From contig NZ_LRDB01000012.1 in the NCBI RefSeq assembly GCF_001592935.1, positions 186,001 through 250,000 on the forward strand: 64,000 nt of DNA, given 5' to 3'. The position numbers were made by a program, and so were the translations under genes. A model generated the notes under the pieces. That model was not told the origin of the DNA. It worked only from the letters and a program-made list of their open reading frames with translations, and searched no databases. Shown one piece after another: positions 42,994-52,009 of the stretch (within the stretch, counting starts at the first letter, position 1; every line of letters starts with the position of its first letter). The DNA is from Roseivirga echinicomitans. GTDB taxonomy: Bacteria > Bacteroidota > Bacteroidia > Cytophagales > Cyclobacteriaceae.

Positions 42994-43036
42994 GGTCATC
43001 GGTTCGCCCCGAAGCTTTGGGGCAGTATGTCCCACC
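42994..43036 (+). repeat. tRNA 3'-end-like fragment with the same palindrome
   Basis: GGTCATCGGTTCG then CCCCGAAGCTTTGGGG (43007-43022), then CAGTATGTCCCACC. It matches the T-arm/acceptor half of the copy at 42677-42762, palindrome at the same site, with a few base changes. No 5' half is present. Confidence 0.65.
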
Positions 43037-43043
43037 AAAAAAG

Positions 43044-43080
43044 AAACCAGTCACTCTTTTGAGTGACTGGTTTTTTGTTT
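43044..43080. terminator. Bidirectional terminator downstream of the tRNA and permease genes
   Basis: Perfect stem AAACCAGTCACTC/GAGTGACTGGTTT with a 4-base loop, T-rich tails on both strands. It ends the plus-strand tRNA transcript and the minus-strand permease gene. Confidence 0.9.
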
Positions 43081-43096
43081 AAAAAAGAACAATTTT

Positions 43097-45703
43097 TTAC
43101 TCACTCCTCAAAGCGTCCACTGGATTATGCGTAGCGGCTTTAACTGATTTAATGATAATGGTAAGGCTCGTTAAGGCGAACATTGAAACCATCACCAATA
43201 GAGCCAAACCAAATGAGAAATTGGTTTTATAGGCGAAATTATCGAGCCAGCGATTGATAAGCCAATAGGCTGCAGGAACACCCACAAGACAAGCCAATAG
43301 TATTAGTTTGTACACCTGTCCTGTAAACAAAAAGAGAATTTGCCCTACTGAAGCACCCATTACCTTTCTAATGCCCACCTCTTTGGTTTTCGACTCAGTA
43401 ATAAAGCCAATAAGCCCTAAGAGACCTAGGCAAGAAATAAACAAAGCGACTCCAGTGAAGAGATTGAAAATGTTTGCCAATCGGGTTTCAGCTGTATAAA
43501 GCTGATCGAACTTCGCATCCATAAACTCAACTCCAAACTTAGAGTTGGGTATAAACTCATTCCATTTGGTCTCGATTTTATTGAGCGTTTCTGAAATGTC
43601 CGTTGTACTCACTTTAATCATAACTCTAGCTCCAGAGGAACCGGCAAAATCATGATAGAACAGTGCCATAGGTTGTATTTCATTATGGAACGAGCCCAGA
43701 TGGAAATCCTTTACTACTCCGCGAATTTTCGTTGGGATAGCCAGAAATGAATATTTTCCAGAGAGCGGGTCCTCAAGATTCATAGGGTTTTTCGATCTGA
43801 TGATATTGGCCAATGTCTCATTGATGATTACACCTTGGTCGATATCTGAAGTTGAGTTACCATCGAAGCTTTCCCCTTCGGTAATTTCAAGTTTGAGCAT
43901 GTTAATATAATCTCCATCAACCTGATGGTAATAGCCTCGAATATCCAGCCCGGCTATTGGGCCAGAAGCGTAAAGATTTTCGCCTCCAGGAGGACTAGAA
44001 GTAAGGCTAGATATAGAAATTTCTGGTATATCTTTTAATGATTTTTTAAAGTCATCTAGATTGGAAGAAATCGAGCGTTCGACAATAAGAATTTGCTCAG
44101 GGTTGTAAGTTAAAGTTTCGTTTTGAATATATCGCAGCTGTTTTTGAACCATGACCGTACCAAGTGTTAAAATTATTGAGATGCTGAATTGGAAAACCAC
44201 TAGCCCTTTTCTAAGCATATTGCCTTTTGTTGATGACATAGCCTTTCCTTTGAGGAATTCGCTAAACCTAAACCTCGATACCACCAAAGCAGGATAGAGT
44301 GCTGAAAGCAGCGCCAACAGAATGATTAATCCAAAGTAAACTAGAAAGAATGGAAGGCTGGATTTATAGTCGAAATGGAGAGGGTTACCAAGAATTGATT
44401 CAAAATAGGGCAATGAAACTTCCAGCACTAAGAGAGAAACCAACATTGATATTGTGCAGAAGATGAGTGACTCCGTCAAGAACTGGAAAATAAAGCTGCC
44501 TCTGCCCGCTCCAATTATTTTTCGTATTCCAGCTTCTTGTCCTTTTTGAAGAGCGCGAGCCGCAGTGAGGTTCATGTAATTGAATAAAGCTAAAATCAAA
44601 ATAAGGAAAGCAACAATGGTAAAGAGTATAACTGTGCTTTTGCTCATGGTTTGTACAACATCATCGGTAGCTTCAGTATCAAACTTTACCTCTTCGAATT
44701 CAGTAAGCCTATAGTTTAAATTCTGTAGACGTTTTGCTGCGCCAGCTTCCTTAATTGTATTGTTGAAGCCAGTTATTAGTTGCTTAATATCCGTTCCTGA
44801 TGTGAGCATTAAGTAATTAGCTGAAGGAGAATAAGCACCAGAGGCAATGTCGTAAGGACTATAATTAGGAACTAGATAGTCGAATTCGATACTAGAGTTT
44901 TCTTTGATGTCTTTTAAGACTCCAGTGACTGTATAATTAGCGCCTTCACGAATGGGTAAATAAACAATCTTGCCGATTGGATCTTCCTCTCCAAATAGCT
45001 TGGCGGCCATGCTTTCTGTAACTATAATGCTATGAGGTTCTGAGAGCACTTCTTTTTGATTTCCATCAATTAGTTGGAAGGGAAAGAAACTGAAGAATGA
45101 GGTGTCAGCCTCTAGCCCCCGTTGTTTGTAGAACTCCTTCTTATCACCTCTTTTTACGGTGATTGTCATGTTTTCATTGAGTGCGTTAATTCTCAGATAG
45201 TTCTCTATTTGTGGATAGTTTCTATTTAAAATGACAGCAAAATCAGGATGGGTTCGAGCTTCATATTTATCGGTAAAATCTAGAGGTTTTAATACTTCTA
45301 ACCGGTAAATTTTGGCCCGGTTAGGTATGAAGTTGTCTTTCAGAATTACATCAGTGATGAATAGAGATAATATCATAAAGTAGGCTAGACCAAGACTTAA
45401 TCCAAGAATATTGATAGCCGTAAAGCTCTTATGCTTGAGCATGCCCCTCAAGGACGTTTTTAAATAATGTCGAATCATGGTAATAAAGCTTAAAGGATGA
45501 GTGGAGTTACTTTGGTAATCAAAAAGGTAACTTCGAAATGAACGGATGACAGTCCAGTAGTATAATCTCCGGGCTTTTCTGTAGCCATACGCTTGCACTT
45601 GGTCTTGGAATTCCTCGAATAAATCACCTTCAATTTCTTCCAACCTATGTTCTGCACAAAAGAACCGAAGGATTTTCAAGGGTAGTTTTGGTGGCTGCTG
45701 CAT
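43097..45703 (-). CDS. FtsX/MacB-type permease with PadR-linked prefix domain
   Basis: 868 residues. Residues 1-80 are the permease prefix (FFCAEHRLEEIEGDLFEEF, AYGYRKARRLYYW) found only in Bacteroidota permeases linked to PadR genes. Then two FtsX halves: helix near 95, periplasmic domain, three helices (about 365-475), helix near 500, second periplasmic domain, three helices (about 740-850) with KTKEVGIRKVMGASVGQIL. No ATPase domain. It precedes nothing but a terminator; the PadR gene is 3 bases upstream. Substrate unknown; such units often relate to antimicrobial-peptide response or lipoprotein handling. Confidence 0.88.
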   Translation of the reverse strand: MQQPPKLPLKILRFFCAEHRLEEIEGDLFEEFQDQVQAYGYRKARRLYYWTVIRSFRSYLFDYQSNSTHPLSFITMIRHYLKTSLRGMLKHKSFTAINILGLSLGLAYFMILSLFITDVILKDNFIPNRAKIYRLEVLKPLDFTDKYEARTHPDFAVILNRNYPQIENYLRINALNENMTITVKRGDKKEFYKQRGLEADTSFFSFFPFQLIDGNQKEVLSEPHSIIVTESMAAKLFGEEDPIGKIVYLPIREGANYTVTGVLKDIKENSSIEFDYLVPNYSPYDIASGAYSPSANYLMLTSGTDIKQLITGFNNTIKEAGAAKRLQNLNYRLTEFEEVKFDTEATDDVVQTMSKSTVILFTIVAFLILILALFNYMNLTAARALQKGQEAGIRKIIGAGRGSFIFQFLTESLIFCTISMLVSLLVLEVSLPYFESILGNPLHFDYKSSLPFFLVYFGLIILLALLSALYPALVVSRFRFSEFLKGKAMSSTKGNMLRKGLVVFQFSISIILTLGTVMVQKQLRYIQNETLTYNPEQILIVERSISSNLDDFKKSLKDIPEISISSLTSSPPGGENLYASGPIAGLDIRGYYHQVDGDYINMLKLEITEGESFDGNSTSDIDQGVIINETLANIIRSKNPMNLEDPLSGKYSFLAIPTKIRGVVKDFHLGSFHNEIQPMALFYHDFAGSSGARVMIKVSTTDISETLNKIETKWNEFIPNSKFGVEFMDAKFDQLYTAETRLANIFNLFTGVALFISCLGLLGLIGFITESKTKEVGIRKVMGASVGQILFLFTGQVYKLILLACLVGVPAAYWLINRWLDNFAYKTNFSFGLALLVMVSMFALTSLTIIIKSVKAATHNPVDALRSE

Positions 45704-45706
45704 GGC

Positions 45707-46039
45707 TCAAGAATTTTGAAAAAGTGTTTGAGGCATGTTATTCCAGAGCGACTCCCGGATTTCCTTGATTTGTTGAACCGCCTGAAGTCCATATGGGGTA
45801 GGCTTGAATAGACGTTTGCGTTTTCCGCCTCTTTTTTTGCTTGCTTCACCAAGTTCAGAAGACAGAAAACCTTTTTTTTCTAGCCTATATAATGAGGAGT
45901 GAATAGCGCTGAGGTTAATGTTTCGCTCCGTGTGTTTTTCTACCTCTTCTTTCACCAAATTGGCGTAGGCATTTTTGTCTAATACACAGGTGGATAATAA
46001 TACCACTTCCTCAAACTCGCCTAAAAAAGTGCCTTTCAT
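45707..46039 (-). CDS. PadR family transcriptional regulator
   Basis: 110 residues. Winged helix: LGEFEEVVLLSTCVLDKNAYA, then INLSAIHSSLYRLEKKGFLSSE with the recognition helix, and a basic strand KKRGGKRKRLFKPTPYGLQAVQQI. Small PadR-type of Bacteroidota permease pairs. Its stop is 3 bases before the permease ATG, so it likely represses its own operon. A palindrome TACATAAATGTA lies 60 bases upstream. Confidence 0.85.
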   Translation of the reverse strand: MKGTFLGEFEEVVLLSTCVLDKNAYANLVKEEVEKHTERNINLSAIHSSLYRLEKKGFLSSELGEASKKRGGKRKRLFKPTPYGLQAVQQIKEIRESLWNNMPQTLFQNS

Positions 46040-46097
46040 GTCTTTAAACTATTATTTATATGAATGTAAGTAAAATAAATTGTCAAAACCAATTAAA

Positions 46098-46109
46098 TAC
46101 ATAAATGTA
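46098..46109. promoter_or_regulatory. Palindrome upstream of the PadR gene
   Basis: TACAT-AA-ATGTA, perfect 5-bp half sites. ATGT/ACAT type palindromes are typical PadR operators. It lies between the PadR and TetR genes, so either could be regulated. Confidence 0.35.
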
Positions 46110-46207
46110 AGGAATATGGTTAGAGCTCAAGAAGTGGCTTTGGTGAGGAATACTGTAAACTTACTTTAGTCTGTTGAGAAGCAAAAAAATGAAATTATAG
46201 TAGTAAG

Positions 46208-46231
46208 TGAACGTTCGTTCATTTAATTTTG
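46208..46231 (+). promoter_or_regulatory. TetR-type operator overlapping the TetR/MFS promoter
   Basis: Palindrome TGAACG-TT-CGTTCA (46208-46221) with perfect 6-bp arms, next to a -7 box TAATTTTG (46224-46231). This is the position where TetR repressors commonly act on their own gene. No clear -33 TTG, which agrees with a weak, regulated promoter. Confidence 0.7.
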
Positions 46232-46251
46232 CGGCTTATTATTCCAATGAA

Positions 46252-46851
46252 ATGAGACCAAGGGACGCAGATAAGGAGAGGGTAATTAAAAAGAAAGCCA
46301 TTGAGATGATTGTGAAGTACGGCTTTGATGGCTTGAGCATGCATAAGCTTGCCAAGGCAGCAGGGGTTTCGCCAGCCACTATCTATATCTATTTCAAAGA
46401 CAGAGATGACCTAATTATTCAGGCGGGTTTGGAAGAAGAACTGAAAATGTTTGATGCCACGCTAAAGGGCTTTGACGCAAGTATGTCTTTTGAAGAGGGT
46501 ATGCGAGTTCAATGGATGAATAGGACGCATTATTTCTTGGAGAACCCTGATCAGATGAACTTTATGGAGCAGTTAAAACATTCTCCTTATCATCACGAAA
46601 TTGGTACTAGGGTCGAGTCGAATTTTTCAAACCTTATGTCACAATTTGTGCATAAGGCCATAGACAACAAGGAGCTAGCGCCCCTGCCAATAGAGGTTTT
46701 TTGGGCCATTTCATTCGCCCCTCTGTATCAGTTGGTCAAATTTCATATTAACAAAAAAGGAATCACCGGAAGCCCTTATGTACTCGATGATCAGAGTATT
46801 CATTTGGCGCTTTCAATTGTGCTCAAAGGTCTAAAACCAACGGTTCAATAA
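46252..46851 (+). CDS. TetR family transcriptional regulator
   Basis: 199 residues from ATG 46252; an upstream GTG at 46207 would place the operator inside the coding region, so I reject it. N-terminal helix-turn-helix DKERVIKKKAIEMIVKYGFD and LAKAAGVSPATIYIYFKDRDDL, typical of TetR. The C-terminal ligand domain is variable (residues 60-199). An operator lies at its promoter. Followed 26 bases later by the MFS gene, so it probably controls that exporter. Confidence 0.9.
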   Translation: MRPRDADKERVIKKKAIEMIVKYGFDGLSMHKLAKAAGVSPATIYIYFKDRDDLIIQAGLEEELKMFDATLKGFDASMSFEEGMRVQWMNRTHYFLENPDQMNFMEQLKHSPYHHEIGTRVESNFSNLMSQFVHKAIDNKELAPLPIEVFWAISFAPLYQLVKFHINKKGITGSPYVLDDQSIHLALSIVLKGLKPTVQ

Positions 46852-46877
46852 ACAACAACGTCAAACTATTTCAACTT

Positions 46878-48152
46878 TTGAAAACTCAAACATTTACTTC
46901 TTACCAAAAACTGATCATCGCTATTCTGGCTTTTTCGCAGTTTACGGTAATCCTCGACTTTATGGTGTTATCACCATTAAGCGCCATTTTATTGGACGAA
47001 CTATCCATCACCACCCAACAATTTGGGATGGTGGTTTCGGCTTATGCTTTTAGCGCTGGTGCCGCTGGTTTGTTGGCGGCAGGCTTTGCTGATCGCTTTG
47101 ATAGAAAGAGACTGCTTATCTTTTTCTATTCTGGATTTATTTTGGGAACCCTCTTTTGCGGTTTGGCACCCAACTATCATTTCTTACTCATCGCAAGAAT
47201 TGTCACCGGGATTTTTGGAGGGGTCATTGGATCTATTGTTTATGCCATTATAACAGATCTTTTTGTGTTGGAAAAGAGAGGTAGGGTAATGGGCTTTGTC
47301 CAAATGGCTTTCGCTGCTAGCCAAATTTTGGGAATCCCTATAGGCTTATACTTGGCGAATCATTTCGGTTGGCATTCTCCCTTCCTATTGATTGTAGGGC
47401 TGAGTTTGGTGGTGGCCATTGTTATTATGATTTATATGAAGCCTGTAAACGAACACCTGAAGTTACAGACTAAACAAAATGCTTTTGTACACATGGCCAA
47501 AACATTGAGTAATAAACGCTATTTAAGAGGTTTTTCTGCCACTACATTATTGGCCACAGGTGGCTTTATGTTAATGCCATTTGGTGCTGCTTTTGCGGTG
47601 AATAACCTCGGTATTTCTATCGACCTGTTACCTATGGTGTATTTGGTGACGGGTATTTTCACCATGATATCCGGCCCATTGTCGGGTAAATTGAGCGACA
47701 AGTATGGTAAGTTTAGAATGTTCACCATTGGTTCTTTGTTGGCAGCTGGGCTTATTCTACTATATACTAACCTTGATGTAACACCGCTTTGGATGGTTAT
47801 CGCGATCAACGTGGTTTTGTTCTTGGGGATAACACTAAGAATGATTTCTTCCCAAACTTTACTTACTGCTATTCCAGAGCCGAAAGACCGAGGAGCCTTT
47901 ATGGGAATTAACTCTTCTGTGATGCAGATTTCGGGAGGCTTTGCTGCAGCCTTGGCGGGGGTAATTGTGGTACAGGGCGAAGATGGAAAGCTATTGCATT
48001 ATCCGCTTTTAGGGATGGTGGTTACAGGGACCATCCTTATCACCATTATACTCCTTTATTTTATCAATAAAATGGTGCTTACCAAGGAGGAAGTGCATGC
48101 TGCCGTAAAATCAGAGCTGGGGTTGGTTGAGGTACCTATTACAGAGGGCTAG
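46878..48152 (+). CDS. MFS transporter (drug-efflux-like)
   Basis: 424 residues, 12 membrane helices by hydropathy. Start TTG, 26 bases after the tetR stop. MFS marks: GLLAAGFADRFDRKRLLIF (motif A region) and RIVTGIFGGVIGSIV. Residues 195-205 form the central loop. With a TetR repressor in front, a drug or metabolite exporter is likely, but the substrate is unknown. Confidence 0.9.
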   Translation: MKTQTFTSYQKLIIAILAFSQFTVILDFMVLSPLSAILLDELSITTQQFGMVVSAYAFSAGAAGLLAAGFADRFDRKRLLIFFYSGFILGTLFCGLAPNYHFLLIARIVTGIFGGVIGSIVYAIITDLFVLEKRGRVMGFVQMAFAASQILGIPIGLYLANHFGWHSPFLLIVGLSLVVAIVIMIYMKPVNEHLKLQTKQNAFVHMAKTLSNKRYLRGFSATTLLATGGFMLMPFGAAFAVNNLGISIDLLPMVYLVTGIFTMISGPLSGKLSDKYGKFRMFTIGSLLAAGLILLYTNLDVTPLWMVIAINVVLFLGITLRMISSQTLLTAIPEPKDRGAFMGINSSVMQISGGFAAALAGVIVVQGEDGKLLHYPLLGMVVTGTILITIILLYFINKMVLTKEEVHAAVKSELGLVEVPITEG

Positions 48153-48206
48153 GGTAAAAGGGTTTAAAAAAAAGAATGAGCTTTCTGAGGAAGGGGAGAA
48201 TAACGG

Positions 48207-48479
48207 TCAGGTTTTAAGGAGACTCATTTTTTGAGTATACTTTCTGACCAAATAAATAAGACCAAGTGCTAAATAGAATCCGCCAAACCAAATGAAGGTG
48301 CTGTCGGTTTCGCAACAGCTAAAGTAGAAGTACCCAATAGGTACGAAGTAACAAAGAGCTGTAAGTAAAAATAGGGGCACGGCTATTTTGTGCGCGGGTT
48401 GTGCCTTCAGTTCAAATGTTTTTTCTTCCAAAATGCTATTAAAAAAGTAACCGCTTTCCTTTACTGATGGAAGAACCAA
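48207..48479 (-). CDS. Small membrane protein (hypothetical)
   Basis: 90 residues. Two hydrophobic helices (about 33-54, VPLFLLTALCYFVPIGYFYF, and 62-79, FIWFGGFYLALGLIYLV) with a Cys-Cys pair between them, and a basic end. No recognised family. Starts 66 bases after the terminator of the M1 peptidase gene, with its own promoter needed. Plausible but unsupported by homology. Confidence 0.5.
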   Translation of the reverse strand: MVLPSVKESGYFFNSILEEKTFELKAQPAHKIAVPLFLLTALCYFVPIGYFYFSCCETDSTFIWFGGFYLALGLIYLVRKYTQKMSLLKT

Positions 48480-48544
48480 AAGGTTATAGCGCTTTTACGA
48501 AAGGAAAATCTGCTTGTTTTTTGGTTGAAATACCTTTTCAGCTT

Positions 48545-48582
48545 ACAAAAGAAAACCCCAAAGCCAAGGGCTTCAGGGTTTT
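48545..48582 (-). terminator. Terminator of the M1 peptidase gene
   Basis: Stem AAAACCC/GGGTTTT extended by AAGCC/GGCTT, with a T-rich tail on the minus strand, 24 bases after the stop. Confidence 0.65.
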
Positions 48583-48605
48583 GTTGTTTGTTCTGAGCAT
48601 GAAAA

Positions 48606-50822
48606 CTAGTTCCCTCCTTTTCCTTTGGCTTTATCAAAAGCACTTTTGATGTTACTTCTTGGGAAGATATTATTTTCCGTATTCACATCGGCCAATTCCT
48701 TATTAGGGTCGAAGACCATGCTGGCCACTTCCTTGTCTTTGGCAAAAATATGAGTCACTTGGCTTTCACTAAGTCTCCAAATTTCAGCAGGAATTTTCTC
48801 AATCTCTTTGGTGCCGTCTTTATATGTCCATTCAATTATTAGAGGAGTAATTAAGCCTCCCGTGTTTTTGAAAGTCACTTGATAAAGGTTTTTACCTGCT
48901 AATCGCTTTCTTATGGCATCGTTCGGAATCTCACTTCGATATTCACCTCTTACACGGCTGTCAGTTAACTCAATTTCTTGAGGGCTAGCGTAGAATGGAT
49001 TGTCAGTATTTTGCTCATCGCCAAGCGTTCCTGCTTGTGCATTCACTTTCTTTTCAATCTTTTGGTTTTCACCTTTGATTTGAAACCATTTCACATCGCT
49101 CACTTCCACTTCTACGTTGTCGGTAGTGTAGAACCACCCTTTCCAGAACCAATCCAAATCAACGCCAGAAGCATCTTCCATGGTACGGAAAAAATCAGCT
49201 GGTTTTGGGTGCTTAAATGCCCAGCGTTCTGAATATTCCTTGAATGCGGCATCAAATAATTCAGGCCCCATTACGGTTTCTCGGAGTACTACCAATGCGG
49301 CAGAAGGCTTTGAATATGCCTCTGGCCCCAATTGAAGTGATTGCTCAGGGTTTGTCATAATTGGGCGCATGAAATCTTTACTACCCTTCATATAAGGTAC
49401 AATGGCTGCTGGAGAATTAGAGGTATATGGCAAGTAATCATAGTACTCGTGCATGGTTCTATATTCCAAGAATGAATTCAAACCTTCATCCATCCAAGCC
49501 CATTGCCTTTCGTCTGAATTCACAATCATAGGGAAGAAATTGTGGCCCACTTCGTGAACAATTACAGAAACCATTCTAGTGGTGATGAAATCATCGTAAG
49601 TTCCATCAGGGCGCGGACGACCAAAGTTGAAACAGATCATTGGATATTCCATACCGATACTGGCCGCATGTACCGAAATGGCTTTCGGATATGGGTAGTC
49701 AATAGACATGTTTGAGTAAGAAATCAAAGTATTTACAACAGCCTTGGTCGATTCTTTTTCCCAAAGCGGGTTGCCCTCTTTTGGGTAGTATGACATGGCC
49801 AAAGGCGTGTTGTTTTTTAATTTAACCGCTTGCGCATCCCAGATGAACTTTCTAGAACTGGCAAAGGCAAAATCCCTTACGTTTTCAGCCTTGAATACCC
49901 AAGTAGACTGAGTGGTCGCTCTTTTCTTTTCCTTGGCCTCTGCTTCTTTTTGTGTAGTGATAATCACAGGCTTATCGAAACTCTTTTTGGCTTGTTCAAA
50001 GCGCTGAAGTTCTGTTTTTGTAAGTACATCTGAAGGATTTTGTAAAGTACCTGTAGCGGCTATAATGTGATCAGAAGGAGCGGTGATAGACACCTCAAAA
50101 TCTCCAAAAGTAAGGGCAAACTCTCCCGAACCTAAGAATTGCTTGTGCTGCCATCCGTTGACATCGTCATACACGGCCATTCTTGGGTAGAATTGAGCAA
50201 TCGTATATAGATAGTTATCGTCTTCAACAAAATGCTCGTAACCAGATCTGCCACCAAGTTGTGCTCTATCGTTTATTTTATACCACCAAGCCATATTGAA
50301 ACTGTAAGAATCACCAGTTTTTAAAGGTGTTGGTAGCGTGATCTTCATCATGGTGTCATTGATCAAATAGGTCAATGGTGTGCCTTTTTTGTCAGTCACT
50401 TTTTCTAGTTTGAAACCACCGTCAAACCCAGCATCTATCATGGATGCGGCAGCACTAGTGCCTAAGCTAGAAGTATTGTCTCTGAGTTGGCCAAAACCGT
50501 TGGTGAGTGCTCCTGTGTTGTCGGCTTTTCTCACATTTTGGTCTAACTGAAGCCAAATGTATTTTAGGCTAGATGGCGAATTGTTAGTGTAGGTCACCAT
50601 TTCAGTACCAAAAATTGTCTGGTTTTTGTCGTCTAACGTAACTGCGATTCTATAATCGGCTTTTTGCTGCCAATAGGCTGGTCCAGGTTCTCCCGATCCT
50701 GTTCTGTATTCATTTGGGGTGGGTAGTGTTGTGCCCAGCTGTTCGAATTTTGCTCCCCAGTTTTGTTGGGCAAAGCTCATGAGCGGAAAGAGGCACATCA
50801 GAAATAAAATTTTCTTTCTCAT
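48606..50822 (-). CDS. M1 family metallopeptidase, secreted
   Basis: 738 residues from ATG 50822, where a signal peptide begins (KKILFLMCLFPLMSFAQ). An upstream in-frame ATG would only add residues before that signal. The zinc site is in VIVHEVGHNFFPMIVNSDER (HEVGH) with the third ligand Glu in MDEGLNSFLEY, at about residues 420-445 of the chosen form. N-terminal beta domain (60-290). A C-terminal beta-rich tail has DNVEVEVSDVKWF. Secreted aminopeptidases of this type degrade peptides in the periplasm. Confidence 0.92.
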   Translation of the reverse strand: MRKKILFLMCLFPLMSFAQQNWGAKFEQLGTTLPTPNEYRTGSGEPGPAYWQQKADYRIAVTLDDKNQTIFGTEMVTYTNNSPSSLKYIWLQLDQNVRKADNTGALTNGFGQLRDNTSSLGTSAAASMIDAGFDGGFKLEKVTDKKGTPLTYLINDTMMKITLPTPLKTGDSYSFNMAWWYKINDRAQLGGRSGYEHFVEDDNYLYTIAQFYPRMAVYDDVNGWQHKQFLGSGEFALTFGDFEVSITAPSDHIIAATGTLQNPSDVLTKTELQRFEQAKKSFDKPVIITTQKEAEAKEKKRATTQSTWVFKAENVRDFAFASSRKFIWDAQAVKLKNNTPLAMSYYPKEGNPLWEKESTKAVVNTLISYSNMSIDYPYPKAISVHAASIGMEYPMICFNFGRPRPDGTYDDFITTRMVSVIVHEVGHNFFPMIVNSDERQWAWMDEGLNSFLEYRTMHEYYDYLPYTSNSPAAIVPYMKGSKDFMRPIMTNPEQSLQLGPEAYSKPSAALVVLRETVMGPELFDAAFKEYSERWAFKHPKPADFFRTMEDASGVDLDWFWKGWFYTTDNVEVEVSDVKWFQIKGENQKIEKKVNAQAGTLGDEQNTDNPFYASPQEIELTDSRVRGEYRSEIPNDAIRKRLAGKNLYQVTFKNTGGLITPLIIEWTYKDGTKEIEKIPAEIWRLSESQVTHIFAKDKEVASMVFDPNKELADVNTENNIFPRSNIKSAFDKAKGKGGN

Positions 50823-51014
50823 GGTTTTTAGGTTTAATGCATCGAAAAGTAACGATTTATAATCCAAGAGTGATAATTAATTGAGTAGATTTTCTTCTCT
50901 AGAAAAGAGTTTTTAATTAAGAATAACTACCTCTAACTTCTTACTCGTCTAACCTTAATAGTATCGTAATCACTTTTTTAATTTCCTTTGCGTAATTTGT
51001 TTTAAATTCTATTT

Positions 51015-51893
51015 ATGAAAACATCTGTACTACTTCTTTTCTTTCTTTCTCTCAGCTGTGCCGAAGTCCAAGAACCACTCGATGTTCAAGGTCACAGAGG
51101 TGCCAGAGGTTTAATGCCTGAAAACTCTATTCCAGCATTTATGCGAGCCTTAAAAGAAGGAGTGACTACTTTGGAACTGGATGTGGTGATTACAAGTGAC
51201 AAGCAAGTATTGGTATCGCATGACCCTTATATGCTGTCTAGTATTTGTAGTAAACCCAATGGCGAACCTGTTACAAAAGATGAAGAGAAGAGACTTAATA
51301 TTTATCAAATGAACCACTCAGAGGTGGTTGGCTATGATTGTGGTTCCAGAGGTAATTCGCGCTTTCCTGAACAAGAAAAAGCAGCAACGGCAAAGCCATT
51401 ACTGACCGATGTAATTTCAATGGTGGAAAATCACTTGAAAGAAAATAACCTTCCAAAGGTGGGCTACAATATTGAAATCAAGAGTGTAGAAAGTGAGTAT
51501 AATGTGAGCCAACCAGAGGTAGATGAGTTTTCGGCATTGGTCTTAGACGTAATTAAACAAAGGCTCACCAATGATAGATTTACCATTCAGTCATTTGATT
51601 TTAATGTGTTAAAGTATTTACATAAATCTAATCCTGAAGTGCGATTGGTGGCCTTGGTAGAAAATGCCAAAGGAATTGATGCCAATTTGGAAGCACTAGG
51701 TTTTATCCCAGAGGTTTACAGTCCTTATTTTATCCTTCTTAAGAAGGAAGATATCGACTTCATTCATGAAAAAGGCATGAAAGTGATTCCTTGGACGGTG
51801 AATGACCGCAAAGACATGGAACGTTTGGTGGCCGATGGCGTGGATGGTATCATCACCGATTATCCTAATTTGGCAAAGGGACTAAAAAAGTAG
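51015..51893 (+). CDS. Glycerophosphodiester phosphodiesterase family lipoprotein
   Basis: 292 residues. Signal ending LSLSCAEV, a lipobox around Cys15. GDPD fold: GHRGARGLMPENSIPAFMRAL with the catalytic His and Arg, TLELDVVITSDKQVLVSHDP (metal-binding Glu, Asp and His), and IPWTVNDRKDMERLVADGVDGIITDYP. It hydrolyses glycerophosphodiesters to glycerol-3-phosphate plus an alcohol. Not co-transcribed with neighbours, as the next gene has its own promoter. Confidence 0.92.
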   Translation: MKTSVLLLFFLSLSCAEVQEPLDVQGHRGARGLMPENSIPAFMRALKEGVTTLELDVVITSDKQVLVSHDPYMLSSICSKPNGEPVTKDEEKRLNIYQMNHSEVVGYDCGSRGNSRFPEQEKAATAKPLLTDVISMVENHLKENNLPKVGYNIEIKSVESEYNVSQPEVDEFSALVLDVIKQRLTNDRFTIQSFDFNVLKYLHKSNPEVRLVALVENAKGIDANLEALGFIPEVYSPYFILLKKEDIDFIHEKGMKVIPWTVNDRKDMERLVADGVDGIITDYPNLAKGLKK

Positions 51894-51962
51894 CTTGTGT
51901 GAATTTTTCAGCATAAAAATTTGCCTTCAATCACATTCTTTTCAAAAGCCTGCGGATAACAT

Positions 51963-51992
51963 TTTGATGTTGGGTATATCTATTTATTTTTG
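51963..51992 (+). promoter_or_regulatory. Putative promoter of the acetyltransferase-adenosine kinase operon
   Basis: TTTG (51963-51966), 18-base spacer and TATTTTTG (51985-51992) fit the -33/-7 pattern; start codon 18 bases after the box. Confidence 0.55.
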
Positions 51993-52009
51993 GGCTGCCC
52001 AATTTGTAC

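Noticed and set aside
46207-46251. Longer TetR start at GTG 46207
   Set aside because: Would translate the operator and -7 box; the family start lies at 46252.
48461-48649. Two 60-codon frames on opposite strands
   Set aside because: Both run across the M1 peptidase terminator hairpin; no protein-like pattern.
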